From contig NC_087066.1 in assembly GCF_963678635.1 (NCBI RefSeq), positions 28,587,301 through 28,651,300 on the forward strand: 64,000 nt of DNA, read 5' to 3'. This document shows positions 1 to 11,534 of the stretch, piece after piece. The DNA comes from Symsagittifera roscoffensis (lineage: Eukaryota > Xenacoelomorpha > Acoela > Convolutidae). The position numbers and the translations under genes are program-made. How positions within the stretch are numbered: position 1 is the first letter of the stretch; each line of letters begins with the position of its first letter. The notes under the pieces were generated by a model that made no database searches, had not been told where the DNA came from, and worked only from the letters and a program-made list of their open reading frames with translations.

Positions 1-1903
1 TTGAACGATTCAGTTTGCTTTTTGAATTTTGATACCACAATCGGCCTGAACTTTTCGAAAGAGCAATAAGCCATTTTTGCGCTTCAAACAATACAATTAA
101 AATTTACAAAATTGACAAATATATAAAAGATATACAAGTCAAGGTTAGTAAGCTTACGAAATACAAAAGTTAATCAACAACACTTGCCATTACAACAAAA
201 ATTGTTCTCAAAACAAAAAAACCGCGAACTGGCAAATAAGTCAACAAGACAGGCGAGAGTTCTACTACTCAATTTTGACTAAAAATTTCAATTTATATGA
301 ACCAAAAAAATCAATTTTCGACAGGGACTCGAACCCTAGACCTTAAGCTGCAATAGCAACCGCGTCACCTTCAAACCAAATGGGAAAAAAAACTAGTTTT
401 TCAAGGTCAAAAATGAAACAAGTTAAATAGAAAAAGAATATTGCATTATAAGAAATTGAAAACAAAAAAAGAAAAGTCAAAATGTTTATCTTGAAAGTCA
501 GAATAAAAAGATAAAAAATTTTAAATTCAGATAAAAAGAAAAATTCATGTTCACTAAAAAAAAATTTATTATGAGCCTGAGATAAAATTCGGAATCTTTT
601 AAAGAGCGGAAAATGAGCCGACAAAACATGGGTGGACTCCCGCAAAATCGAAGACAAATTTGTAGTCATTAAAAATTTGAGCGTTAAGGCTCTGACACTG
701 AACACTTTTAGGGTCCATTCCTCATGCAACAGCCAAAAACAGTAGAAATTACTTTCTCCAAATTATATAAAAGGAGATGACTTAACTAATAAAACATAAG
801 CCGAAACCAATGAATTGGAAAAGGAATTATTAAAAAAAATTTGTTAAAATCAGAATTGATAAGTTTACTTTTATTGAACAATTATCAGTTTGAATACAAA
901 ATGTTTTTATCAGAACAAAACCATTTTTGAAGAGAAAATTACTGAAAACGCGTACAAGATAACAAAAAACCGCTGAAAAAACGGAATGAGCAGAAGAAAA
1001 AAATTCTTTTTTGTTTTTTAATTCTGTGAAAGGTTTGGTTTTTTTTTGAAAAAATTATATATTTTTTTGTGAAAAAACTACTGAAAACACTTTGTAAAAA
1101 GCAGTCAGACAAATTAGACCTTCAATACATTACTATTCTCCATATTGTTCTGAGTTTGAAAAAAGCGATGGAAGACTTGCGCGGGGCGTAGTTTTAATGG
1201 CATACTAGTTCGGCTTAGAAACTATTTCAAACTGATATAAGGCACGCTATTTGATCCAAATATGTGTTAGTAGATGCGAATTTGTTCTATTGAAAAAACT
1301 CTCAAAAATTCTCATTTTCAATTTTTTTTTCAATTTGGAGAAAAAATTTACTTGATTCTTGATAAAGCTATCGGAACTTTAAGAGCTTCCCCCTGAGCAG
1401 TCTTTTTCTTTGGCAAGATCGCGCCAAAATGCCAACTGGAAGAAAAATAAAACTTGCCGTCGGATAGTTACCGCTTATATTGCGACCAAAACATTCTTAA
1501 TGAAAAGAAAATTGAACAGTTTCCTAAGTTTTTTCCAATATTGAATTTTTCCCACCATTTATAGTTGATTCCCAATCGTCAATCCTTTCGTTTACCTTGA
1601 GGGAAATAGTTTGTCATTTTAAAACTGAGAGGAATTTTGCACAGGTAAGCCGAAAGGGTTGGCGATTGGTTTGGTTTACTCTTTCACCTAGAACAAATTG
1701 TTTCAAAATTTATTATCATTAACAGCACAAAAATATATACGAGTTGAAGCAAATTTAAAACGACATAAGTTCCAGAATCTTACGTTAACCGAACATGAGT
1801 ATCAATTTCAGTTTGACAAATAGATTCCTACATCGACTCTTTTTTTCGGTTCGATGTTTCATTTGGCCTCTAAGTGAACTTTTGACCTTCATTACTATGT
1901 AGT
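1..1903. other. AT-rich stretch without a recognisable gene
   Basis: This flank lies downstream of the radial spoke gene. It is very AT-rich with many A and T homopolymers. Its open frames are low-complexity (Phe/Leu/Lys-rich) and look like chance. The only structured element I see is a tRNA-like segment near 317-385, listed separately. Confidence 0.6.
317..385 (-). repeat. tRNA-like segment, probable SINE head
   Basis: On the minus strand a perfect RNA polymerase III B-box (GGTTCGAGTCC) is followed by CCTGTCGA, and a G/C-rich possible A-box region lies about 40 nt upstream. The spacing and the T-arm-like repeat (AGGGTTCGAGTCCCT) fit a tRNA-derived SINE head or a tRNA pseudogene. I could not fold a complete cloverleaf, so I do not call a functional tRNA. 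Confidence 0.45.
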
Positions 1904-4900
1904 CTAATCTTCGTCATCTTCCTCCTCCTCTTCCTCGGCTGCCTCCTCGCCCTCGGCTCCCTCTGCCTCGTTGGCCTTCAGAGCAGCCTCCTCCTCCACT
2001 GTGGGGTCATCTGCCTCTGTGACTTCTGGCCCAGTCGGGTACTCTGACATGGCTGGGGGAGTGGGCACGGGACTGTAGTTCTCAACCTGAAAAACACACC
2101 CAGTTTTTAGAACAATCATTTTTGCGATAATTAAAACATCTGTCAATGTTCGGGTAAATTTTTCTTTTTGTGACGTTCTATTATCAAATCGAAATCTGTT
2201 CTAAATCGTAATAATTTCGAAGTGATAGTCTTGTCAAATAATCTATCAATCTTTAAAGAGCGTACTAAAATTGACGACAATTTATTGTACAATTTTTTTT
2301 TGAAAAATTGAACCGCATCTTCGAAAGTTAATTCTACCACAAATTATGTTTGCAAATGACTTCATTTGATAGTTTTGTCACTCAATGAAGTGCTCTGATC
2401 TATGTCCAAATTTTACTCAAGACGAGATAAGAATAATTTTTCGTACCGAGTACTTGATACCATTGCCTATGTAGACATTCTCGAACTTCTTGTCGAACCC
2501 AATGGTAACAGCACCAGGCCACAAATTACTCTTCACCACTGCCATCGCGTATTGGCCTATCCGGGTGGACGACAACTTCAGGGTCCACGGGGAGGCTCCA
2601 TCGATCTCGTTGTCTTCCGAGATGGGCGTGAGGAGGGCGGGGCCTGACTCTGGTTCGGGCTCGTCCGGTTCCTCTCGCTCCTCCTCGTCTTCTTCCTCGT
2701 CCATTTCTTCTTCGCCTCGCTGGGCTGCGGGGTTAAACCACGTGCATCTGAAATCAAAAGCAATTTGACTTAGGATGTAAATTCTATTTTGAGCTCTTCT
2801 TACATTTCCCCTCACCAGTGAGAATTTACTAAAAAAAATTTGTTTCACACCGTCCTATTATAATACAATTTAGCATATGGGTTGATTAGTTTCTTTCAAA
2901 AACATTTGGTTTTCTTGCCTAACCTCGAGAAGTGGTTAAAGCCCTATTTTATAAATAATGTTTCAACCTAATTTTAGGACGCTTAAAAGTTTTTGATTCA
3001 ACATTGTTTTAACTTTGATCAAACGTAGAAAATGAATAAACATTTTCAGCACGATGATGCAAAATCTTTTTAGTTTGTCAAACTGCGTGGAACGCAAAAC
3101 TTTTATATACCTGAAAAAACTCATTCGAATTCTTTTGATAAACAAAGTTGTCACACAGATATTTACGAAATGTGGTATCATTAAAATGTCATTGGCTGAA
3201 GATAACAACCTTTCTCAGTCATTTGTGAAACTATTATAATGCTTCTTTTTGTCTATTTTAAGGAAATCCAAAATACTTGATAGTACAAAAGACAATGGCG
3301 GGGATATTTTTTACAGGGCAGGAAAGTTATGATGGACAAGACCCAGTAAAAGAGTCAGTATTCATTTGCATCGAGCGGTAGAGATAGGATGTTAGCTCTA
3401 CTTTTTACAAACATTCGGATCTCTATTCTGATTTTGTGGCTATTTTTTCCCTCACCTTCGAGTTTCAATTTTAAGAACTTATTTAACATTGACAGTATGC
3501 AATGAAAATTGACGTAATGAACAAACTAACAATTGTTGGCTCTTTTTCCTTCCCCCCCACCTGCAAATTTTTCAATATGAAATTACTGTTCACTTTGTCC
3601 GATTGTCATGAAAATTGACATGCAGACTGAATAGGCCATAACAAACATATTTGGTCTTCATAATTTTAACCTTGTAAAACCACTCGCTAGACCATAAAAT
3701 TCATGTTTGTGTGAGGTGGGGGGGGGGGGGGAAGGAAAAAGAGCCCAATTATTTTCCACTTTCCCCTACCTTAAGTTTCAGTTTTGAAAAACTACTTAAG
3801 CGTGGTCAGAATGCAATGAAACTTTGCATAATGCATTAACTAACAATTGCGAACAGGTTTGTTTTTTAATATAACATCGTAACATTGCGCATTTAGCTAA
3901 AAAAACACGTACAACGGTATAACAACTATAAAATAAGAAAACTTGAAAAGTGGAGGAAAGTAGAAAAGTGCCGATGATGACTCCCTTCCCCCGCCGCATG
4001 ATTATCGATTTTATGGTGTAACTACTGGTTTTACAAGGCTAAGTATGAACTCTAAATATGTTTGTCACGTCTTAGTTAGCCCGTATATCATTTTTAAGGC
4101 TCTGTTTTCCAGTCTTTTCGTAAAATTACAATAAAAATTTGTTAAAAAATTCGAGTTGCAACTCAATTTTTACAAAAAACGAAGGCGGACTGGAAAAAGC
4201 CCATCACGCAGATAACCATACGAACACGTAAAACAATTAAAAAGAAAATTGGAGATGTGGGGCGTGGGAAAAAGCCCATTTGATATATGAAAAATGCCGT
4301 ATGCGCAACTTTAAAACAATTTTGTGTTGTAACGTTGCAAGAAACGTATGAGATTGGAAGGCGGTCTCAAATTTCAACAATTTTAAATATAGAATGAATT
4401 TATGGTTTTAAATAATGTTTAAAATACGAGGCCAATTACATCAACAAGGCTCTCACTCAAGCAATCAGAATATTTAAGATACAAAACAAGTCTCACCTGC
4501 CCTGAGGTAGAAGATACTGAACATGGTGCACCCAATTGGCATTAGACGGGTCCACCAAGTCACGTGCAGTCACCCCTTCGAACTCTGGGTTTTCAATGTA
4601 GTGGTCACGTGCTGCATCTTCCTCCGGCTCCTCCTCTTCCTCGTCGAACATGTAAAAATTAATTGGACTAATGTTGGTCGAAGCTGTGATTCGGGCAATT
4701 TGGGCTCTCAGGTAACTCTTCTCGGTTCCAGGATACGGCGGGTAACTCAAGACAGGAGCGTCCAAATCTCCCGTGAACAACTTTTTGATCCGTCTTGCTC
4801 CATCGATTTGAGCAGGTGTTACACACGGAAGTCTTGTCCAATCTTCGCCGAGTTGACTCGTGGCAAAGTAAGTGAATTTGTTCACTCCGTAGCCTTTTTC

Positions 4901-5587
4901 TTCGTGAGGAATCACAACTGGTGCTTTCCAGTCGGGTTTCGGAAGAGGGTCCTCGAGATTTTCAAGGTTTGTAGCTTCGTCCATGGGAGGTTTAGCCCCC
5001 AAGTTTGGGTTCGGCTCGATGTAGGTTTCCTCTTCGGTGTCCTCGCCTTCCCGGAACTCCACCTCGGCGACGTAGTAGTCTGCATTCGTGCCCAAAACTT
5101 TTCCCCAAAATCTCACTTTCTGAAGAGGGTAGATGTCTACAAGCTGCCTCAAAGCAAGGTAAATTCTAAACATTTCTTCACGGCTCAAGCCTACTCCTGC
5201 TTCTTCGAAATAAAACGCATTTTCCATCAGATTCGTCAGAGGAGTTAGGACTTCTTCCTCACCCTCAGGCGGCGTAATTTCGTCATCTTCGGCTTTGCGA
5301 AACAGTTTTTTCTGTGTTTCGGCTATTTGATACGCTTTGGGTACAACTGGTTTGTCTTGAACTGTGTCGAACTGAGGCTTGAACAAACTTTTCTTCAGGG
5401 CTTTGCTGATGTCTTCGAAGGCGTCGACTGCATTTTCGGGTTTTTCTGAGATAATTTTGGTGATTATCTTACACATGTGATCGTAAACATTGATTCCGTT
5501 TTGATTAACAGTTGACAGCATGTATGCTTTCGCATTTTGGAAATCAGCTTCTTTTGCAGAAACGTGAATATCTTCCTGTTCGGCCAT
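1904..5587 (-). CDS. RSPH4A: Radial spoke head protein 4/6 homolog, three exons
   Basis: This is a structural protein of the radial spoke head, the T-shaped complex that links outer doublets to the central pair in motile cilia and sperm tails. Exons read 4497-5587, 2447-2747 and 1904-2086 on the minus strand. The donors are CAG/GTGAGA and TCG/GTACGA; both acceptors are TTTCAG. Joined, they give about 524 residues in one frame, close to algal RSP4/6 and shorter than human RSPH4A. Diagnostic family segments are HVQYLLPQGRC across the first junction, TWFNP, LLTPISED, SNLWPGAV, KKFENVYIG and YPTGPEVTEADDP. The C-terminus is a long acidic Glu/Asp tail, as in the family. The start at 5587 precedes an alpha-helical N-terminal domain. 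RSPH4A and RSPH6A are vertebrate duplicates, so this may be the single ancestral form. Intron 1 (2748-4496) carries MITE-like insertions. Confidence 0.93.
3538..3745 (+). mobile_element. MITE-like element with terminal inverted repeats
   Basis: The left end GGCTCTTTTTCCTTCCCC is the reverse complement of the right end, which is a G run followed by AAGGAAAAAGAGCC. The flanks read CAATTGTT on the left and CAATTATT on the right, a possible 8-bp target duplication with one mismatch. There is no coding capacity in about 208 bp. It lies in intron 1 of the radial spoke gene, and copies of the same internal sequence recur at three other places in the window. Confidence 0.6.
3972..4095 (-). mobile_element. 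Inverted partial copy of the MITE-like family
   Basis: On the minus strand this matches the interior and right end of the element at 3538-3745: the segment around AACAAACATATTT, then CTTGTAAAACCAGTAGTTACACC, then a G-rich end. It is diverged and incomplete, and also lies in intron 1 of the radial spoke gene. Confidence 0.45.
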
Positions 5588-8426
5588 TGATGTTTTGTTT
5601 CAAATTTAATAGATTTAAAAATGCGTAATAAACGTATAAATTTTACGTTGATGAATAGATAAAACTGTTTGTGCAAAAAATGAACCACAGGTAGATTATT
5701 TTCGCACGTGCCTTTTCATTTTGTTTTGTCTGCAGAAACGATGAGCACCGTAGTATAGAGTCAAATTACTTGGTTAAAGTAACGTACAAAATTAATAAAA
5801 AACACTATTTGTACCGAAGGAATATCTAGAATTATCTCGGGTGTGGGCGGATAAAAATGATTCATAGAACCAAAAACGGTTCGAAATAAATGTCATTTTT
5901 TATTTCAATTTTTTTTGAGATCTTGGCTCCGGGCAAATTTGAAAATAAGCTGTTTCAAGGTGCTTTTTGGGAAGCTTTCTCAATCACGCCCTCTGCTCTC
6001 TGTTGAAATTAAAACTGACACAGAAGGGGCTTTTTTTCCTTTCGCCTCCACTAAATTTTTATCGGTAATTTTTCTGTTCACATTGAGCAATTGCTACTAA
6101 AATTGGCATGCGGGCTAACCAGACAATGACAAACATATTTGTTCTTTACACCTAACCTTGGAAAACTCTCCTCATTACACCATAAAACTGATGCTCACTA
6201 TTTGGTGGGGGGAGAGCCGCCGAAGAATATGGGACAGAAACTAAACCATATTAAACCAGAAATAGTTTGTCGACAGCTTACTGATTTTCCAGAGTCTCCC
6301 ATAGCAATATAAAGACCCTCTTTTGCCTCAAAAAATTATGCGGCGCAGGATGATTGTTTAAAAAGGCCAAAAAAGGAATTCAAGGCTTTTTTTTCAAATA
6401 TTTTGACTTACAGAATAATATTTTTTTTGGCACGCGACGGTTTAATTTATTGTATACACGCCAAAAATACACCTAAAATAGGGGTTTCTGCTCTTTTTCC
6501 CCTAAATATTATCGTTCTTAACCTGACTCTAATATATAAAATAAAGAACGCACTTTTCTATACCCCTCTTAAAAGATTTTTTTCCACTGTCAATGTGTTC
6601 CAATGGTAGTCAAAGTGAAATGTTTCAGATTATGTGATTCTACCAGGATATTTGGTAGTTTTCTTTTTTCATCCAACTCATACAAACATGAATTTTAAGT
6701 TCGTTAGCATATTTATGAGCCAGATAAGCACTCAGCCAGAAATAAAAGCCGCTGAGGTATATGATTGAGTCTTGGCAGAGTTGTTCAGTCACAGCGGTTC
6801 CTGCCCGGCCCCAGAGTGGGATGAAACTATTGTCTGGGGTGTTCGTTCCCACACGAAAGAACCTGTAAGTGTGGAATCACATCAACGATCTTTCAGAATT
6901 GATTCAGATTCAAAAAGATTTAAAAGTTAACTGTATTGAAAAAACTGGTCAAAACTTTTCTCTTTTCATACTGATGTACCGTAAGACTTCTGATAGCAAG
7001 TCAATCTCAACCTAATTTTGCAGTTAATTTACCCTATTTATGTTATGTTATCTAGAAAATTTGTTATCTAGAAAATTGGATATTTGAGAAAAAATATCGT
7101 GGTCAGAAAACTTCTTAATTAGAAACAGGTTTCTCGTTTGCTGTTGCAAAATCCCTTTATAAAAAATTGGGTACTAGATAAGAAGTATGGTCCCGTTACA
7201 ATCTTCGTTTCGAAGCCTGATAACGGAAAACTACTTTTTTTCCCATATAAAAGCCAGACAAAAAGACTATTTTATGGTAGTTTCTGAGTTCTTCCGAATT
7301 ATTTTGTTAAAGGTAAACCTCCTTTAGAAATATTACCCCAGTAAACTCCTATGTGGTCTGTGGTCTCATATAAAATCAGGCTAAACGATTATTAAAGGTA
7401 GTTTTGGAGCTCTTCCGAGTTGTTTTTCCTTATTGTCATCATTCTATTCTTTCTTCGTTAATTTAAAAATTACAACTCGCAAAATTGCAAATAGTTTTTT
7501 CGAGGCGCTTAATTTAAAGATACGGTTGATTGAATTACAGAACTATTTTTTTAAACTATTTTTAAGTTTTGCCGATATATTGATATTTTTGACAATTCCG
7601 ATTTGTAGATAACCCTAGTAGTAGTAAATCTGTTTGTTTTCATCGACTAGAAATACTTCAATTAGGTTTCAATTGGCTTAGCGGAACCACACTTTAAAAA
7701 AGCTTTATAAAACGGCTTCAAAAAATGGCGGTATCAGACAATTTTTTTCTTAATGTGCACACATCAAAGTTTCGACCACATTCATCGAAAAATTTACTGA
7801 AAAACAAAAAAGAAAACTTGATTTGGTGGGAAAAACTCAAATGAAGATGGTAAGAATTACAACCAACATAAAAAGCAAGTTTCGCTTAGAAGGATATTTA
7901 AAATGCTCATATGATCAAACTATGTTTAGTATTATTTTCCACTGAGTTCAAATTTTTTTGAAACGTTTGTACTGTTGTTCGAGAGCATAAGTTTCCTTCA
8001 ATTTAGAAAAAGACATTGTAATGGAGTCAGTGAAAAAGAAACAGTTAAGTTTCAAAGAAAAAAACCTTACAGCTCTTTTAATTTCAAAAATCTTATATCA
8101 AACTTTTCGTGCTTATGATACAACATTTTTCCGTGCCATTTTACTTTCGTTACAGGAGAGCGTAAACTGCCTCCTTTTAGCAAATGAATTTTAATCGACC
8201 TTAAAAGTGAGACAGCAAAATTTTAAGACTTATGCTGAGAATAAAAAACAAAAAGAACTAAATAAATGCCAATAATTCGTTCATTCACTCTTGATCGAAG
8301 TCTGGTCTTAGATTTTAAAGTTATTTCAACCGGCACACAACATGAGACAAGTCTACTATCCGGAAATATATATATATTTTCATTATAATTTTTCGCCGGT
8401 TATTTCTTTGCACTAGTTACTGTTCA
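5588..8426. other. Intergenic AT-rich region with scattered repeat fragments
   Basis: No gene is recognisable upstream of the radial spoke gene. The segment holds one MITE-like copy (6028-6218) and many homopolymer runs. A frame at 6640-6852 on the minus strand encodes 70 residues of no recognisable family and is not called. Sequence immediately upstream of 5587 should contain the promoter, but I see no distinctive motif. Confidence 0.5.
6028..6218 (+). mobile_element. Second MITE-like copy
   Basis: This has the same interior as the element at 3538-3745 (TGACAAACATATTTGTTCTT, CTTGGAAAACTC, ACACCATAAAACTGATGCTC). The left end GGCTTTTTTTCC is partly complementary to the right end TGGGGGGAGAGCC. 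The two copies are clearly diverged, so the family is not very young. Confidence 0.5.
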
Positions 8427-8765
8427 TGGTAAGATGTTAACTTCGTGAGCGTCAAATCGTGTATTCAATCCCCTGTCATGATAATGATGTTGCGAGGTGA
8501 CGAGCTTTCACTTAAACACTAGTTTCAAGTCATGGAAAAAAAACTGGTAAGATGTTAACTTCGTGAGCGTCAAATCGTGTATTCAATCCTCTGTCATGAT
8601 AATGATGTTGCTCGGGGACGAGCTCTCACTTAAACACTAGTTTCAAGTCATGAAAAAAAACTGGTCAGATGTTAACTTCGTGAGCGTCAAATCGTGTATT
8701 CTATCCTCTGTCATGATAATGATGTTGCGCGGGGACGAGCTCTCACTTAAACACTAGTTTCAAGT
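8427..8765 (+). repeat. Three tandem tRNA-SINE-like units
   Basis: Three direct copies of a 117-118-bp unit start near 8427, 8545 and 8662 and differ by only a few bases. Each unit opens with an A-box-like TGGTAAGATG, has a degenerate B-box (GTATTCAATCC) about 37 nt later, and ends in a run of A. That is the layout of a tRNA-derived SINE head with an A-rich linker, here as a trimer. There is no coding sequence. Confidence 0.55.
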
Positions 8766-8870
8766 AAACCTCAGCCTGACCGATTTCGGCTGAAATATTT
8801 GCACCACGTGAAAACTCTGGACACAAAGAAACGGCCTTGAGAGTCGCAAAAAATGTTTGCACAGCGAAAC

Positions 8871-9375
8871 AAGACTGCTCGTATCACGGCGAAGCCCTGA
8901 TTGTCCCGACTGCCTTTTAAGGTTTATGGAGCAGTAAAACATTAAAAAATTTAATGAAATAAAACAAAATGAAATTTTTTTTCTTCGAAAATTTGGAATT
9001 TTTTAATGAAAATCATCCCCCCACACGCCATATAAAATACGAAAGGATAGATTTCGCTCCTTGTAACAAATCACTTATGGCAACTTCTTTCAACCAATTT
9101 GGAACGATTTATAAGACGGATTAAATCTCTGCTTACGCGTTAATAGCGCAAAATATATCGCGCGTTAATTGTCCCAAATTGGCAATGTTTAAACCCCTGT
9201 AACTTTACGAAAAAGGATCACAGGTGAAATATCTTTTCAAATATGAGCTCAGGACAACAATATCTTTCGAATGATATTTGAAAAATTCCGTCAAAAATGG
9301 CTAGTTAAAAAGTCGAATTTTGTCTGAAGAAAAAAAAACCACCCCGAGCACAAATATTCCGTCACTTTCGTATCG
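8871..9375 (+). repeat. 0.5-kb dispersed repeat, copy 1
   Basis: About 505 bp is repeated as a direct copy at 10078-10595, from AAGACTGCTCGTATCA to GTCACTTTCGTATCG. The copies share long blocks, including ATCATCCCCCCACACGCCA and GCGCGTTAATTGTCCCAAA. They differ by scattered substitutions and small indels. There is no open frame and no clear terminal inverted repeat, so it is a non-autonomous or satellite-like element of unknown class. Confidence 0.65.
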
Positions 9376-10001
9376 TTAATTATAGTTAACTCTTTTTTTC
9401 TGTCGTCTTTTGATGAACATATAAATTGCAGTTACAAAAATTACTCGCATGAAAATTAGCACAAAAGTTAAGAAAAAGGTATATTTAATTTAAAATGGTT
9501 TAATCTCGCAAAAACAGCAAGTTACCGGTTTTAATACGCAAACACAACAAAAACAGACAAAATACTTATTTTTTTTTGCAAGTATGACATCAGTTAAATG
9601 GTTTTGGCAAACTTTAGAGCAAAAGGCAACTCCTGTTCTTGTAAAAGCTTTTGTGTCTCTTATGTAATGAGAACAACATAAAAAAAAATTATTTAGCACT
9701 GATGACAACGAAAAGTCGTGAGTTAAATCTCGATTATTTTTACAAATGGGCTAGTCAAATGGCACGAACTTTTTAATCTTATTTTTAAAAAAATTAGATA
9801 CTCCGCCTATTCACAGAGGGCAGCACAGCGTAGAACACAACGGACAGCTGAATACATGCTAAAATCATTCTCAATCATCCCACACTCAACCAAATGAATC
9901 AAAATAGGTCTCTTATGGCTAACTCTGTCTTATTCGTTGCCTTTTTGGTTTTTTCTTTCTCTTAGTAACTGTTTCGCCGTGAAAGTCCTTTATTTATAAT
10001 T
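9376..10001. other. Spacer between the two 0.5-kb repeats
   Basis: AT-rich spacer. I see no gene, no RNA motif and no copy of the other repeats in it. It ends where the long hairpin at 10002 begins. Confidence 0.4.
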
Positions 10002-10079
10002 TTGTTACATTTTGCGTTCACAGTATAACTCGAGTCTCTCAGTATAACTCGATTATACTGTGAGTGCAAAATGTAACAA
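10002..10079. repeat. Long near-perfect inverted repeat (hairpin)
   Basis: The left arm (10002-10034) begins TTGTTACATTTTGCG. The right arm (10049-10079) ends GCAAAATGTAACAA. Each arm is about 31-33 nt, with one or two mismatches and a loop of about 14 nt. It abuts the start of the second 0.5-kb repeat. It could be the end of a foldback element or a cruciform-forming site. Confidence 0.65.
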
Positions 10080-10595
10080 GACTGCTCGTATCAGGGCGAA
10101 GCCCTGAATGTTCCAACTGCCTATTAATGTTTATGGAGCAGTAATAACAAAGAACACAAAAAAATTAAATGAAATAAAATAAAATGATAACGTTTTTTTT
10201 TTCTAAAAATTGAAAATGTATCTATGAAAATCATCCCCCCACACGCCATATAAAGTACAAAACAAAAAATTTCGCTCCTTGTAACAAATCAATTATGGCA
10301 AATAAGCTTCTTTCAACCAATTTGGAACGATTTCTAAGACGGATTAAATCGTTAATAGCGAGAAAAAAATCGCGCGTTAATTGTCCCAAATTGGTCAAAA
10401 TGGCAACCTTTAAACCCTCGTAACTTTGCGAAAAATGGTCACAGGTGAAATATCTTTTCAAATTTAAGCTCAAGACAACAATAGCTTTCGAATGATATAA
10501 AAAAAATTCCGTCAAAAATGGCTAGTTAAAAAGACGAAATTTGTCTGAAGAAAAAAACCCACCCCGAGCACAAATATTCCGTCACTTTCGTATCG
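10078..10595 (+). repeat. 0.5-kb dispersed repeat, copy 2
   Basis: This is the direct copy of 8871-9375, about 518 bp, in the same orientation and about 1.2 kb downstream. It is preceded directly by the long hairpin, which copy 1 lacks. An apparent 94-residue minus-strand frame inside it (10231-10515) is interrupted in copy 1 and is not called. Confidence 0.65.
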
Positions 10596-11534
10596 AAAGT
10601 CGAAACAATAATTCAGCGTGGAATGTGCGGAAGTAAGAGAAACAGACAATGCTTAGACAGGTTGAAAAAGTTCGATAGATCCTTTGCGAATCACAGAAAC
10701 CACATAATATATTTAACTTGTTTTACAGTTCTCCTCGCAACGGGCATAAAAGCTCAATCAAGATTTCAATTTCGTTCAATTAATTCATAACATAAACACA
10801 ATAAAATGAATGGTCAAGCTTTTAATAAGTTTTCATCTTTGATTGGAATTTCCTCTTGGACGCCATACCTCCAGCATTTAATTCTCTTGGATGAAGAGCA
10901 GTTACATATGGAGGCGTTCTTTTACACGATCCTAAGCCCTGCCAGTATGTACTTTCTTGATGCAACATTGCACTCTGAGGTATCGGCAAACTACCTGAAC
11001 ACAAAAAACTTCAATTCGTTACATTCTCAACCAAATAAACATGTTCACATTGTTCGATTGTTATGAAAATGACATAGGGACTAATAAGGCCATGAAAAGG
11101 CATACTTGTTCTGCATAATCAACCTTGTAAAACTACTCGTTACACCATAAATTGATGCTCGTATGAGGTGGGGGAAAAAGAGCCAAATACACCTTTGCAT
11201 CACCATTTTTACAAACATTTACCAAAATTGATAACAAAAATTAACAAAACTAACGTCTGTTACCCACAAGTCAAACAAAAAAAGAAAACAGGAAAAAAAT
11301 GTGTAATAGTTCTTTTCAACTAATTTGTAATCAGGCGCATTTTCACGCCACAACCTCAGGAAACGCCCAGGTATTTAAATGGCTGGCAACGAATGATTGA
11401 GTTAGGACTCGCCTTTGCTGATGATTGGACAGTTGTGTAACTCCTCTTCGGAGAGATCAGTGATAACTAACATCGTACCACTCTCTTTGTTAATATCTGA
11501 AACATCAACTCTTCATTGGCTGCCTTATATCCAT
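10596..11534. other. Intergenic region downstream of NOL9
   Basis: This contains one truncated MITE-like copy at 11041-11184. An 86-residue plus-strand frame at 10806-11066 matches nothing I recognise and is not called. Otherwise nothing is visible before the NOL9 stop codon. Confidence 0.45.
11041..11184 (+). mobile_element. 5'-truncated MITE-like copy
   Basis: The interior and right end of the family seen at 3538-3745 and 6028-6218 are present (ACACCATAAATTGATGCTCG, GAGGTGGGGGAAAAAGAGCC). The left terminal repeat is missing. Confidence 0.5.

Noticed and set aside
4523-5248. 241-residue plus-strand ORF
   Set aside because: It is a shadow of the first exon of the radial spoke gene on the opposite strand.
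6640-6852. 70-residue minus-strand ORF
   Set aside because: No family, no splice context and surrounded by repeats; probably chance.
10806-11066. 86-residue plus-strand ORF downstream of NOL9
   Set aside because: No recognisable family, no conserved motif, and overlapped by an equal-length ORF on the other strand.
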